A stretch of DNA of 24,025 nt from DASYAE01 sp036501535. GTDB taxonomy: Bacteria > Actinomycetota > Actinomycetes > Streptomycetales > Catenulisporaceae. The stretch is from NCBI GenBank assembly GCA_036501535.1, contig DASYAE010000127.1:1-24025 (forward strand), written 5' to 3'. The position numbers and the translations under genes are program-made. The notes below the pieces were generated by a model. That model was given only the letters and a program-made list of their open reading frames with translations, was not told where the DNA came from and ran no database searches. This document shows, piece by piece, positions 12,814-21,364 of the stretch; within the stretch, counting starts at the first letter, position 1; each line of letters begins with the position of its first letter.

Positions 12814-15212
12814 CCGCGAACAACGGTGCTCTTGGAAAGGCCGACACCAGCGCCGTGTCCGGCACCCGCGGCGGCGTCGGCGAGAGCCCGACCCGGCCGG
12901 ACGGCCGGCTCAAGGTGACCGGCGGCTTCGGGTACGCCTCCGACCTGTACGCCGACGGCATGCTGTTCGGCGCCACGCTGCGCAGCCCGCATCCACGAGC
13001 CCTGATCCGCGCGGTCGATCCGGCGCCCGCGCTGGCGCTACCCGGCGTGCACGCGGTGCTGACCCACGAGGACATCCCGGGCCGCAAGCACTACGGCCTG
13101 GTCGTGCAGGACTGCCCGATCCTGGCGATCGGCGAGGTCCGGTACCACGGCGAGCCGATTGCGATCGTCGCGGCAGACGACGCGGACACGGCGCGCCGCG
13201 CGGTGAAGGCGATCCGGGTCGACTACGACGTCCTGCCGCCGATCGCCGACCTTCGCAGTGCCCTGTTCGACCCGGCGGGCCCGCTGGTGCACGAGCGCGG
13301 GCCCGGCGCGGCTCCCGCGGACGGCGCCGCCGAGGTCCGCAACTGCGTGCGCCACCAGCCGGTCCGCCGCGGCCGGCCGTTCGACCCTCAGATCCGGGCC
13401 CTGGCCGCAGTCGAGGTCACCCGGCAGTACGAGGTCGGCATGCAGGACCAGGCCTTCCTCGGCCCGGAGTCGGGCCTCGCCGTCCCGCTGCCGGACGGCG
13501 GCGTCGAGCTGCACATCGCCACCCAGTGGCTGCACGCCGACCTGGAGCAGATCGCCCCGGCGCTGGACCTGCCGGAGGATAAGGTCCGGCTCGCGCTGGC
13601 CGGAGTCGGCGGCGCGTTCGGCGGCCGCGAAGACCTCTCGATGCAGATCCACGCCGCGCTGCTGGCGCTACGCACCGGCCGCCCGGTGAAGATGGCCTAC
13701 AACCGGCTGGAATCCTTCTTCGGGCACGTACATCGTCATCCAGCCCTGATGCGCTACACGCACGGCGCGCGGGCTGACGGCAAGCTCGTCTACGTCGTCG
13801 CCGAGATCCTGCTGGACGGCGGCGCCTACGCCTCGACGACCAGCGCGGTGACCGGCAACGCCGCCTCGCTCGGCATCGGTCCGTACGAGGTCGAACATTT
13901 GGCCATCGACGCCTATGGCGCCTACACGAACAACCCGCCCTGCGGCGCGATGCGCGGCTTCGGCGCGGTCCAGGCCTGCTTCGCCTACGAGTCGCAGATG
14001 GACGCGCTCGCGCAGGCGCTCGGCATGGATCCGCTGGACCTGCGCGCCGTCAACGCGGTGCGCGAGGGCTCGCGGATCGCCACCGGCCAGGCGATCAACT
14101 CCCCGGCGCCGCTGGCCGAGATGTTCGAGGAGCTGCGCACCATGCCGATGCCGCCCGAAACTGGCGCAGCCGGCGGCCTGCTGCCCGGCGGTTACGGCAA
14201 TACTACCCACGGCGAGGGCGTAAAGCGCGGCCTCGGGTACGCCGTCGGCATCAAGAACATCTGCTACTCAGAGGGCTTCGACGACTTCTCCACCGCGCGC
14301 GTCACGCTCGGTGCCGAGGGCGGCGCGCCGGCCGCGACCGTGCACACCGCGGCGGCCGAGGTGGGCCAGGGCCTGGTCACCCTGCAGGGCCAGATCGCGC
14401 GCACCGAGCTGGGCGTGGAGAACGTGACCGTCGCGCGCGCCGACACGCGGGTCGGCTCGGCCGGATCGTCGTCCGCGTCGCGGCAGTCTTATATGACCGG
14501 CGGCGCGGTGAAAGCGGCCTGCGAAGCGGTGCGGGACCTCGTCTTCGACCGCGCGCGCAGCCAGGGCGTCGCGGTGCCGGGCGGCGCGCGGCTCGGCGGC
14601 GGCAAGATCCTCAGCGCGCTCGGCGAGCCGGTCGCGGACCTGGCCCGGGTGCTCGGCGACTCGCCGGTCGAGGCGACCCGGGAGTACCGGCACCGGCGCA
14701 CCGGCGTGCTCGATTCCTCGACCGGGCAAGGGGATTCGCACGTCCAGTTCGCCTTCGCGGTGCACCGGGCGGTGGTCGACGTGGACGTGGAGCTCGGCCT
14801 TGTCAGGGTCGTGCAGCTCGACGTGGTGCAGGACGTCGGGCGGATCATGAACCGGCAGTCGCTGGAAGGCCAGATCCAGGGCGGCACCGCGCAGGGCCTC
14901 GGGCTGGCCGTGCTGGAGGAGATCGTCACCGCGGACGGCAGGGTCCGCAATCCCTCGTTCACCGACTACCTGATCCCGACCATCCTGGACATGCCGCCGA
15001 TGGGCATGAAGATCCTTGAGTATCCGGACCCTGCGTCGCCTTACGGACTGCGCGGCGCCGGCGAGCCGCCGACGCTCAGCTCGACCCCGGCGATCGCCGC
15101 CGCGGTCCGCGACGCCACCGGACTGCCGCTCGGCCGCGTCCCCATCCGCCCCGAGCACATCGCCCGGCCAGCGCCGGCCGATGACGGCAGCGGCAGCGGG
15201 AGCGGGCCGTGA
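12810..15212 (+). CDS. xdhD: Xanthine dehydrogenase molybdopterin-binding subunit
   Basis: An 800-aa catalytic large subunit that hydroxylates hypoxanthine and xanthine to urate at a molybdenum-cytosine or molybdopterin site. Motifs in order are the a/b hammerhead domain (about 35-150), GVGGAFGGRED (from G268 region), CGAMRGFGAVQACFAYE (near 378-394), AAEVGQGLVTLQGQ, and YGLRGAGEPPT with the catalytic Glu at about residue 752. GTG at 12810 is inside a GTGA overlap with the previous stop and has AAGGGAG upstream; a longer open frame to 11649 is only antisense/alternate reading of the deaminase. A short Gly/Ser tail (GSGSGSGP) ends the protein. Length is typical for three-subunit bacterial enzymes. 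Confidence 0.95.
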   Translation: MTANNGALGKADTSAVSGTRGGVGESPTRPDGRLKVTGGFGYASDLYADGMLFGATLRSPHPRALIRAVDPAPALALPGVHAVLTHEDIPGRKHYGLVVQDCPILAIGEVRYHGEPIAIVAADDADTARRAVKAIRVDYDVLPPIADLRSALFDPAGPLVHERGPGAAPADGAAEVRNCVRHQPVRRGRPFDPQIRALAAVEVTRQYEVGMQDQAFLGPESGLAVPLPDGGVELHIATQWLHADLEQIAPALDLPEDKVRLALAGVGGAFGGREDLSMQIHAALLALRTGRPVKMAYNRLESFFGHVHRHPALMRYTHGARADGKLVYVVAEILLDGGAYASTTSAVTGNAASLGIGPYEVEHLAIDAYGAYTNNPPCGAMRGFGAVQACFAYESQMDALAQALGMDPLDLRAVNAVREGSRIATGQAINSPAPLAEMFEELRTMPMPPETGAAGGLLPGGYGNTTHGEGVKRGLGYAVGIKNICYSEGFDDFSTARVTLGAEGGAPAATVHTAAAEVGQGLVTLQGQIARTELGVENVTVARADTRVGSAGSSSASRQSYMTGGAVKAACEAVRDLVFDRARSQGVAVPGGARLGGGKILSALGEPVADLARVLGDSPVEATREYRHRRTGVLDSSTGQGDSHVQFAFAVHRAVVDVDVELGLVRVVQLDVVQDVGRIMNRQSLEGQIQGGTAQGLGLAVLEEIVTADGRVRNPSFTDYLIPTILDMPPMGMKILEYPDPASPYGLRGAGEPPTLSSTPAIAAAVRDATGLPLGRVPIRPEHIARPAPADDGSGSGSGP

Positions 15213-16108
15213 ACCGCGACATGCGCGCGCTGCTGCGCGAATGGCAGGCCGCCGGAAAGCCCTATGCGCTGGCCAGCGTCGTCGCCGTGGAAGGCAGCGC
15301 GCCGCTCGAGGTCGGCGCCTCGCTCGCGCTGGCCGCGGACGGCCGCGTCGAGGGCGGCGTCTCAGGCGGCTGCGTCGACGCCGAGATCTACGCGCTGTGC
15401 CAGGAAGTGCTCGACGGCGGCGGCGTGGTGCTGCGCCGGTTCGAGTCCGACCCGGACGACCCGTTCGCCCCGTCGCTCGTGTGCGGCGGGTCGCTCGACA
15501 TCGAGATCCGCCGGGTCGACCCTGGTTCGGTGAGCGAGACAAGGATGGAACACGAGACCGCGGACGGCGACGAGCGCCCGCGCATGCTGATCTTCGGCGG
15601 CGCGCAGTTCGCCGCGGCGCTGGCCCGGGTCGGCGCGCTGCTCGGATACCGGGTGACCGTCTGCGACGCCCGGCCGGCCTTCACCACGCCTGAGCGCTTC
15701 CCCGACGCCGACGAGGTCGTCGTCGCGTGGCCGCACGAGTACCTGTCCGGCACCGAGGTGCGGCCGGACACTGCCATCTGTGTCCTGACACACGATGTCC
15801 GCTACGACGTCCCGGTGCTCGCCGTGGCGCTGCGCACGCCGGCCGAGTACGTCGGCGCGATCGGCTCGCGGCGCACCTGCGCCGAGCGGATCGACCGGCT
15901 CCGCGCGGCCGGCGTGACCGACCGCGAGGCGGCCAGGCTGCGCGCCCCGATCGGCCTCGACCTCGGCGGACGCAGCCCGGAGCAGACCGCGCTGGCCATC
16001 GGCGCGGAGATCGTCGCGCTGGCGCACGGCGGCAGCGGGCGGCCGCTGCGGGAGACCGGGGGTCCGCTGCACCGGTCGCCGCGGTCCCCCGCAGAGTCAG
16101 CCTGCTGA
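15209..16108 (+). CDS. xdhC: Xanthine dehydrogenase accessory protein XdhC
   Basis: A 299-aa XdhC/CoxI chaperone that binds molybdenum cofactor, promotes its sulfuration and inserts it into xanthine dehydrogenase. The XdhC_CoxI domain has EGSAPLEVGASLA (28-40) and GGVSGGCVDAEIY (49-61), then CGGSLDIEI (92-100). The Rossmann domain begins at MLIFGGAQFAAAL (126-138) and continues with VTVCDARPAFTTPERFPDAD (149-168), LTHDVRYD and YVGAIGSRRT. GTG at 15209 overlaps the large-subunit stop (GTGA). The C-terminal 25 residues after LALAIGAEIVALAHGG are a variable tail. After it comes the largest gap inside the operon, 48 bases. Confidence 0.93.
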   Translation: MNRDMRALLREWQAAGKPYALASVVAVEGSAPLEVGASLALAADGRVEGGVSGGCVDAEIYALCQEVLDGGGVVLRRFESDPDDPFAPSLVCGGSLDIEIRRVDPGSVSETRMEHETADGDERPRMLIFGGAQFAAALARVGALLGYRVTVCDARPAFTTPERFPDADEVVVAWPHEYLSGTEVRPDTAICVLTHDVRYDVPVLAVALRTPAEYVGAIGSRRTCAERIDRLRAAGVTDREAARLRAPIGLDLGGRSPEQTALAIGAEIVALAHGGSGRPLRETGGPLHRSPRSPAESAC

Positions 16109-16156
16109 CAGAACGGGTCGGCGGCGGGAGGAGCGGACGATGGAAGGAGCGGCGCA

Positions 16157-16579
16157 ATGCCCCTGATGTTCCTCAACGGCGGCGCGATGCGCGGCGGCGA
16201 GCTGCACCACCTGCTGGGCGGGGCGCCGCTGGTCCGGGTGGCGCGCACCGCAGCGCGCTACCGCTTCTATTCGGTCGCCGGCCGCTTCCCGGCGCTCGTG
16301 CCGGTGCCGGACCCGGACAGCGGCCTGACATCGCCCGGCCCCGGCCCCGGCGTCTCGGTCGCCGGGGAGCTCTACGACCTGGGCTGGTCGCTGTTGCGCG
16401 AGGACCTTCTGCCGGCCGAGCCGCCCGAGCTCGAGCTCGGCGTCATCGAGCTCGACGACGGTTCCGGCTGCCTGGCCATGCTGCGGCGCGCCCCGTTCGC
16501 CGAGCCGCCGGGCCGCTTCACCGACATCTCGGATTTCGCCGACTGGCGCACGTATCTGCAGGCCAGGGTCCGCACATGA
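16157..16579 (+). CDS. Small allophanate-hydrolase C-terminal-like (GGCT-fold) protein
   Basis: A 140-aa protein resembling the stand-alone C-terminal domain of allophanate hydrolase (gamma-glutamylcyclotransferase-like fold). Features are FLNGGAMRGGELHHLL (residues 5-20), YRFYSVAGRFPALVPV (35-50), GELYDLGW (71-78), LPAEPPELELGVIELDDGSG (86-105) and a C-terminal ISDFADWRTYL. In AtzF-type enzymes this domain acts on N-carboxycarbamate, but here there is no amidase domain in the operon. Its place between xdhC and allantoinase and its ATGA overlap with allantoinase argue for a role in ureide breakdown; the step is unknown to me. Strong GGAAGGAG lies seven bases before the ATG, giving it an independent ribosome site, unlike most neighbours. 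No signal peptide or membrane segment. Confidence 0.75.
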   Translation: MPLMFLNGGAMRGGELHHLLGGAPLVRVARTAARYRFYSVAGRFPALVPVPDPDSGLTSPGPGPGVSVAGELYDLGWSLLREDLLPAEPPELELGVIELDDGSGCLAMLRRAPFAEPPGRFTDISDFADWRTYLQARVRT

Positions 16580-18000
16580 CCGGCGCGTCGGGCGCCGCCG
16601 GCCCGTTCGACCTCGTGCTGCGCTCCCGCCGCACCGTGCTGCCCGACGGCGAACGGCCCGCAGCGGTCGGCATCGCCAATGGCCTGATATCCGCGATCCT
16701 GCCTTATGACGCGCCGGTCGAGACGAGACCGGACGGCAGCGACGCCGATCTTGCGGGCCTGGCCCTGCTGCCCGGCCTGGTCGACACGCACGTGCACGTC
16801 AACGAGCCGGGCCGGACCGAATGGGAGGGCTTCGCGACGGCGACCCGGGCCGCGGCACTCGGCGGGATCACGACCCTGATCGACATGCCACTCAACAGCC
16901 TGCCGCCGACGACGAGCGTCGCAGCCCTCGAGGCCAAGCGCGCGGCCGCCGCGGCACAGTGCGCCGTCGACGTCGGGTTCTGGGGCGGCGCGGTGCCGCA
17001 GAACCTAACAGGACCGGACGGCCCGGCCGAGCTGGCGAGGCTGCACGGGGCCGGCGTGTTCGGCTTCAAATGCTTCCTCGCCGACTCGGGCGTGCCCGAG
17101 TTCCCGCCACTCGACGGCGCGACGCTCGACGAGGCCGTACGCGCTACCGCGGAACTCGGCGCCCTGCTGATCGTCCACGCCGAGGACGCCGAGGTGTTGA
17201 GTCAGCAGTCGCCGATACAGCCGCCGAAACAGTCGCTGAGCACCGGCACCGCGAGCGACCGGCACTCGTTCGCGTCCTTCGTCGCCTCGCGGCCCGACGA
17301 GGCCGAGGCGGCCGCCGTCGCCGCGGTCCTCGACGCCGCCCGGAAACACCGCAAGCGCGCGCGGATCCACATCCTGCACCTCTCCAGCGCCGCGGCTCTG
17401 GCCCCGATCCGGCAGGCGCGCGAGGACGGTGTCGCCGTGACCGTGGAGACCTGCCCGCACTACCTCACGCTCAGCGCGGAAGGGGTGCCCGATGGCACGA
17501 CCGAGTTCAAGTGCTGCCCGCCGATCCGCAGCGCCGCGAACCGCAAGCGGCTGTGGGACGCCCTCGGCGAGGGCCTGATCGACATCGTGGTCAGCGACCA
17601 CTCGCCCTGCCCGCCGGCCATGAAGCTCGCCGGAACCGGAGATTTCACCCGCGCGAGGGGCGGCATCGCCTCGGTCCAGCTCGGCCTGTCGCTCGTCTGG
17701 ACCGCGGCCCGCGAGCGCGGTTATGGCCTGTCAGAGGTAGTCGGGTGGATGGCGCAGCGGCCGGCGGACCTCGTCGGGCTTCACACGAAAGGCCGCATCG
17801 CCGTCGGCTGCGCCGCCGACCTGGCCGTGTTCGACCCCTCCCTCGAGTGGACCGTCGACGCCGCCGAACTCGCACACCGCCACCCGATCAGCCCCTACCA
17901 CGGCAGTAGCCTGACCGGCCGCGTCATCGAGACTTACCTGCGCGGCGAGCCGTTGCTCGGGCAGGCCCCAGCCGCGCCGCGGGGAAAGCTGCTGCCATGA
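16576..18000 (+). CDS. allB: Allantoinase
   Basis: A 474-aa cyclic amidohydrolase that opens the hydantoin ring of allantoin to allantoate. Binuclear metal site residues are H72 and H74 in DTHVHVNEPGRTEWEG, the probable carboxylated lysine K165 in FGFKCFLADSG, H201 in LLIVHAEDAE, a His around 265-268 in RIHILHLSS, and D341 in VVSDHSPCP. FEFK-like EFKCCPPIR (near 310-318) also matches allantoinases rather than dihydropyrimidinases or dihydroorotases. ATG at 16576 overlaps the preceding stop, and its stop overlaps the allantoicase start (ATGA). A longer open frame to 15727 is only an alternate reading of xdhC. Complete and of normal length. Confidence 0.95.
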   Translation: MTGASGAAGPFDLVLRSRRTVLPDGERPAAVGIANGLISAILPYDAPVETRPDGSDADLAGLALLPGLVDTHVHVNEPGRTEWEGFATATRAAALGGITTLIDMPLNSLPPTTSVAALEAKRAAAAAQCAVDVGFWGGAVPQNLTGPDGPAELARLHGAGVFGFKCFLADSGVPEFPPLDGATLDEAVRATAELGALLIVHAEDAEVLSQQSPIQPPKQSLSTGTASDRHSFASFVASRPDEAEAAAVAAVLDAARKHRKRARIHILHLSSAAALAPIRQAREDGVAVTVETCPHYLTLSAEGVPDGTTEFKCCPPIRSAANRKRLWDALGEGLIDIVVSDHSPCPPAMKLAGTGDFTRARGGIASVQLGLSLVWTAARERGYGLSEVVGWMAQRPADLVGLHTKGRIAVGCAADLAVFDPSLEWTVDAAELAHRHPISPYHGSSLTGRVIETYLRGEPLLGQAPAAPRGKLLP

Positions 18001-19268
18001 GCCAGCCCCCCGCCGCGTCCCGTGACCGTGACGAGCCGGCCGCGGCCGCAGGCACCGCCGCAGCCGCCACTCCCCCGCCTGCCTTCGCTCTTCTGCCCGA
18101 CCTGGCGGCGCGCCTGCTCGGCGGCAGCGTCATGTGGGCCAACGACGAGTTCTTCGCCGACAAGGAGAACCTGATCCGGTCGGAGCCGCCGATGTTCACC
18201 CCCGGCGACTTCACCCACAAGGGCCAGCGCTACGACGGTTGGGAGACCAGGCGCCGCCGTCCGAGCGACCGGGGCGAGCACGACAGCGCGATCATCCGCT
18301 TGGGCGCACCGGGTGTTCTACGCGGGATCGTCGTCGACACGGCCTTCTTCCTCGGCAACTACCCGCCGCGCTGCTCGATCGAAGCAACCTGCTACGAGGG
18401 CTACCCGGGCCCGACGGAGTTGCAGCGGGCCGGATGGGTGACGGTGGTACCGCCGCACGCACTGCATGGCGGCGCGGTGCACTACCTGCCGATCCGGGGA
18501 CTGGACCGCCGCTTCACCCACGTCCGGCTCAACATGCTGCCGGACGGGGGAATCGCCCGGCTGCGCGTCCACGGCGAGCCGGTCGCGGATCCCGCGTTCC
18601 TCGCCGGGCTGACCGCCGACCTCGCCGCACTGCGCGACGGAGCCCGCATCACCGCGTGCAGCGACGCGTTCTACGGCCGCCCCGACAACCTGCTGATGCC
18701 CGGCCGGCCGCACACCATGGGCGAGGGCTGGGAGAACGCGCGACGGCGCGGCGCCGGCAACGACTGGGTCGAGATCGCCCTGATCGCCGAGGGCCGGCCG
18801 CGCGTCCTGGAGCTCGACACGACGCACTTCAAGGGCAACGCGCCGTACAAGGTGCGGGTCCGGGGCGCCCGCCTGATCCGCGAGACCGCCGCACCGCGGG
18901 ACCAGGCGCCCGGCACACGCGTTCCAGCCGCGATTCCCGCCGGCCGCAACGGAACCGCCAGCGTCGGCACGAGCATGAGCACGGGCACGACCTCAGCAGC
19001 GCAGGCCGCCGGACAGTCGGCGCACTGGTTCGAGCTGCTGCCGCCGACCCGCCTCCAGCCCGACACCGAGCACCGCTTCCTTCTCCCGCCGCCTCCCGCC
19101 GATTCGACCGCGCCGACCCACCGCTCGGCCGATTCAGCGACCGCGCCGGTCACGCATCTGCGCATCGACGTCTATCCAGACGGCGGCATGGCCCGCGTGC
19201 GCGTCCTCGGCCCGCTTACACCCGCCGGTCTGGAAACCCTCACCCACCGCTGGAACGAGACCCGATAG
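17997..19268 (+). CDS. alc: Allantoicase
   Basis: A 423-aa allantoicase that hydrolyses allantoate to ureidoglycolate and urea. It has the usual two tandem beta-sandwich repeats. Repeat 1 (about 38-195) has LGGSVMWANDEFFADKENLI, YDGWETRRRR, VDTAFFLGNYPPRCS and RLNMLPDGGIARLRVHG. Repeat 2 (about 215-405) has SDAFYGRPDNLLMPGRP, MGEGWENARRRG, GNDWVEI, LDTTHFKGN and RIDVYPDGGMARVRVLG. Two low-complexity insertions rich in Ala/Ser/Thr/Gly/Pro (about 296-340 and 363-384) enlarge repeat 2, and the first 29 residues are an Ala/Pro-rich extension, so the protein is longer than most of its family (inference from remembered lengths). It is the last gene of the operon and stops 29 bases before a strong hairpin. 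Confidence 0.94.
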   Translation: MSQPPAASRDRDEPAAAAGTAAAATPPPAFALLPDLAARLLGGSVMWANDEFFADKENLIRSEPPMFTPGDFTHKGQRYDGWETRRRRPSDRGEHDSAIIRLGAPGVLRGIVVDTAFFLGNYPPRCSIEATCYEGYPGPTELQRAGWVTVVPPHALHGGAVHYLPIRGLDRRFTHVRLNMLPDGGIARLRVHGEPVADPAFLAGLTADLAALRDGARITACSDAFYGRPDNLLMPGRPHTMGEGWENARRRGAGNDWVEIALIAEGRPRVLELDTTHFKGNAPYKVRVRGARLIRETAAPRDQAPGTRVPAAIPAGRNGTASVGTSMSTGTTSAAQAAGQSAHWFELLPPTRLQPDTEHRFLLPPPPADSTAPTHRSADSATAPVTHLRIDVYPDGGMARVRVLGPLTPAGLETLTHRWNETR

Positions 19269-19296
19269 GCCGTCTGACGGACCCCAGTCGACAGAG

Positions 19297-19327
19297 CCGC
19301 CCGGCCGCCACGAAGGCGGCCGGGCGG
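19297..19327. terminator. Strong bidirectional terminator between alc and the kelch gene
   Basis: Perfect 13-bp inverted repeat: CCGCCCGGCCGCC (19297-19309), loop ACGAA (19310-19314), GGCGGCCGGGCGG (19315-19327), followed by GTGTTC. It lies between two convergent genes, 28 bases after the alc stop and 39 bases after the stop of the minus-strand kelch gene, so it can serve both. Confidence 0.75.
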
Positions 19328-19366
19328 GTGTTCAATCCGACCGATCCGACTCTGAGCAGGCTCGGC

Positions 19367-21304
19367 TCAGTAGGTGAACGAGTACCCGGTCGTGGACGAG
19401 ACGCCGCAGCTGGACACGTAAAGGCTGTACGTGCCGTGCGGAAGGCCCGAGGGCAGGGCGAAGTCGGTGGTCTCCGCCTCCCCCGGCGTGCTCACGGCCA
19501 TCGTGCTGAAGTTGTACGTGCGCGCGTAGTACACGTTGCCGGACGAGTTCTTCAGGTACACGACCGGGAAGTTCTGCGGGTCCTGATAGTCGTCCTCGCC
19601 GGTGGTCACGAAGCCGGAGAGCTGCGTGCCGTGCAGCAGATACGAGCCGTCGCTGTTCGCGGTGACCGAGGACACCGTGGGCGCCCACGCGTTCTGCGGA
19701 GAGCCGACCGGGGTGTAGATCCAGTCCCGGTCGCCCGCCGCGGCGAGCACCTGGCCGTTGGGCAGGTTGATGAAGTTGACCGCCTGGCCGGACCCGTCGG
19801 GCGGCTCGGCGATCTGCGTCATCGTGTTCGTGTTCGGGTTGTACTCGGAGAGCTCGGGCCCGGACGCGGACCCGCACGCGTTGGTGATCCAGCTGCACTT
19901 GATGATGTCGAACAGCACGTTGCCGTTCGGCTCCGGGTCGGCGTACGAGTCGTCGACGTAGCTGCCCTGCAGCATGCCCGGACCCTGCGCCCAACTGCCC
20001 GACGAGGTGGCCGTCGAGCCCGGCGTGTAGACCGCCGAGCTGTTCCCGCCCATGACCAGGATCTTGCCGTTGTACATCAGCGTCGTCGTCGCCGGGTCGA
20101 TGGACCCGTTCTCGTACCCGGACGGCGCCGCGGGCAGCTTGATCCAGGTGTTGGTCGCCGGGTTGAAACGGTACTGCCCGCCCGCGCTCATCGCGACCAC
20201 GGAGCCGTCGGACAGGGTCACCCAGCCGTCCTCGCCGGAGGGCGCCGGCCGCGGGCCGATCGCGGTCCACGCGTTGGTGGTCGGGCTGAACTCCTGGGTC
20301 TGCGCCTGCGAGATGTCGCTCGACAGGATGCTGCCGTTCGCCAGGCTCGCGCTGCCGCTGTCGTCCAGGTTGCCGTACAGACCCTGCTGGCCGAGGGTCC
20401 AGGTGTTGGTCACCGGGTTGTAGAGCTGCACCGCGTCATGGTCGCTGGTCGAGCTTCCGGACGGGAACTCGTAGATGAACTCGCCGCCGGCCTGGTAGAA
20501 GCGCCCGTCCGGCAGGATGTGGTCCTGCGCCGCGCCCATGCCGTACGGGCTGGACGCCAGCGTCTCCCAGGTGCCGTCGGCGTAGTTGCCCTTTGCGTCG
20601 GGCACGAGCTTGACCCACTCGCTCAGGTTGCCGCCGTTCGACAGGATGCTGCCGTCGCTGAGCAGCCACAGGAACGTGGCCGCGCCGCCGGTGCCGGGGT
20701 TGACCGGCGCCGCCGTCCACGTGCCCTGGTTCGGCGGCGGGCTCGCCGAGCCGGTGGGTGAGGGCGAGGCCGACGCCGACGGGCTCGAACTCGGGCTGGA
20801 ACTCGGGCTCGAGGTCGGGCTCGAGCTCGGCGTGGAGCTGGCGGACGGCGAGGCGCTCGTCACCGAGCCGGTGCAGGCGGTGCCGTTGAAGGTCAGCTGG
20901 GACGGGACGGCGTTGGTCCCGGTGAACGAGCCGTTGAAGCCGAACGAGACGCTGGCGCCGGTCGCCACGGACCCGTTGTAGGACACGTTGACGGCGGTGA
21001 CGCCCTCGCCCGACTGGGTGTCGGTCGCGTTCCAGATCTGGGTGATCTGCTGGTTGCCCGGGAAGGTCCAGCCGACCGTCCACGAGGTCACCGCGCTGCC
21101 CAGGTTCGTCACCGAGACGGCCGCCCCGAAGCCGCCGGTCCACTGCGAGGAGATCGTATATGAGGCCTGACACCCGGTGGCGGCGTCGGCCGACAGGTCG
21201 ACGGCGAGCAGCGCGCCCGAGCCCACCACCGCCGCGACGACAGCCGCGAGCACGCGGCCGGCCGGCCGGCGGGGGAAACCCGCTCTCTTTCCGGTCTTGG
21301 TCAT
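19367..21304 (-). CDS. Secreted CBM2 / kelch-propeller protein with galactose-oxidase-like C-terminus
   Basis: A 645-aa secreted protein. Signal peptide is about 1-42, basic then hydrophobic, cut near ADAATG. CBM2 (45-144) has boundary cysteines C45 and C144 and aromatic binding residues such as W55, W75/W79 and W91, suggesting cellulose or chitin binding. A Ser/Pro/Thr linker follows (146-193). Kelch-like repeats form a beta-propeller (about 195-535), with units such as LLSDGSILSNGG, HILPDGRFYQAGGEF, VTLSDGSVVAMSAGG and YNGKILVMGGN. A galactose-oxidase-type E-set domain (541-645) ends with LPHGTYSLYVSSCGVSSTTG. I do not see the Tyr-His pair or the E-set His that ligate copper in galactose/glyoxal oxidases; the matching segment reads RTYNFST. 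An oxidase role is therefore doubtful and it may be purely binding. ATG at 21304 has AAGGTGG eight bases upstream; an upstream in-frame extension to 21439 runs through the operator and is rejected. Confidence 0.85.
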   Translation of the reverse strand: MTKTGKRAGFPRRPAGRVLAAVVAAVVGSGALLAVDLSADAATGCQASYTISSQWTGGFGAAVSVTNLGSAVTSWTVGWTFPGNQQITQIWNATDTQSGEGVTAVNVSYNGSVATGASVSFGFNGSFTGTNAVPSQLTFNGTACTGSVTSASPSASSTPSSSPTSSPSSSPSSSPSASASPSPTGSASPPPNQGTWTAAPVNPGTGGAATFLWLLSDGSILSNGGNLSEWVKLVPDAKGNYADGTWETLASSPYGMGAAQDHILPDGRFYQAGGEFIYEFPSGSSTSDHDAVQLYNPVTNTWTLGQQGLYGNLDDSGSASLANGSILSSDISQAQTQEFSPTTNAWTAIGPRPAPSGEDGWVTLSDGSVVAMSAGGQYRFNPATNTWIKLPAAPSGYENGSIDPATTTLMYNGKILVMGGNSSAVYTPGSTATSSGSWAQGPGMLQGSYVDDSYADPEPNGNVLFDIIKCSWITNACGSASGPELSEYNPNTNTMTQIAEPPDGSGQAVNFINLPNGQVLAAAGDRDWIYTPVGSPQNAWAPTVSSVTANSDGSYLLHGTQLSGFVTTGEDDYQDPQNFPVVYLKNSSGNVYYARTYNFSTMAVSTPGEAETTDFALPSGLPHGTYSLYVSSCGVSSTTGYSFTY

Positions 21305-21337
21305 GGAGTACCACCTTGGTCTGGTGGAGGAGGTAAT

Positions 21338-21351
21338 TGTTAGCGCTAACA
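21338..21351. promoter_or_regulatory. LacI-family operator TGTTAGCGCTAACA before the kelch gene
   Basis: A perfect 14-bp palindrome 34 bases upstream of the kelch gene start. A minus-strand TTGACG (21376-21371) could be the -35 box, and at 18 bases spacing the -10 would be ATGTTA, overlapping the palindrome, so a bound repressor would block the polymerase. The sequence has the CG-centred AGCGCT core of LacI/GalR-type sites. The regulator is not in the window. Confidence 0.6.
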
Positions 21352-21364
21352 TGGGGAGGTCGTC

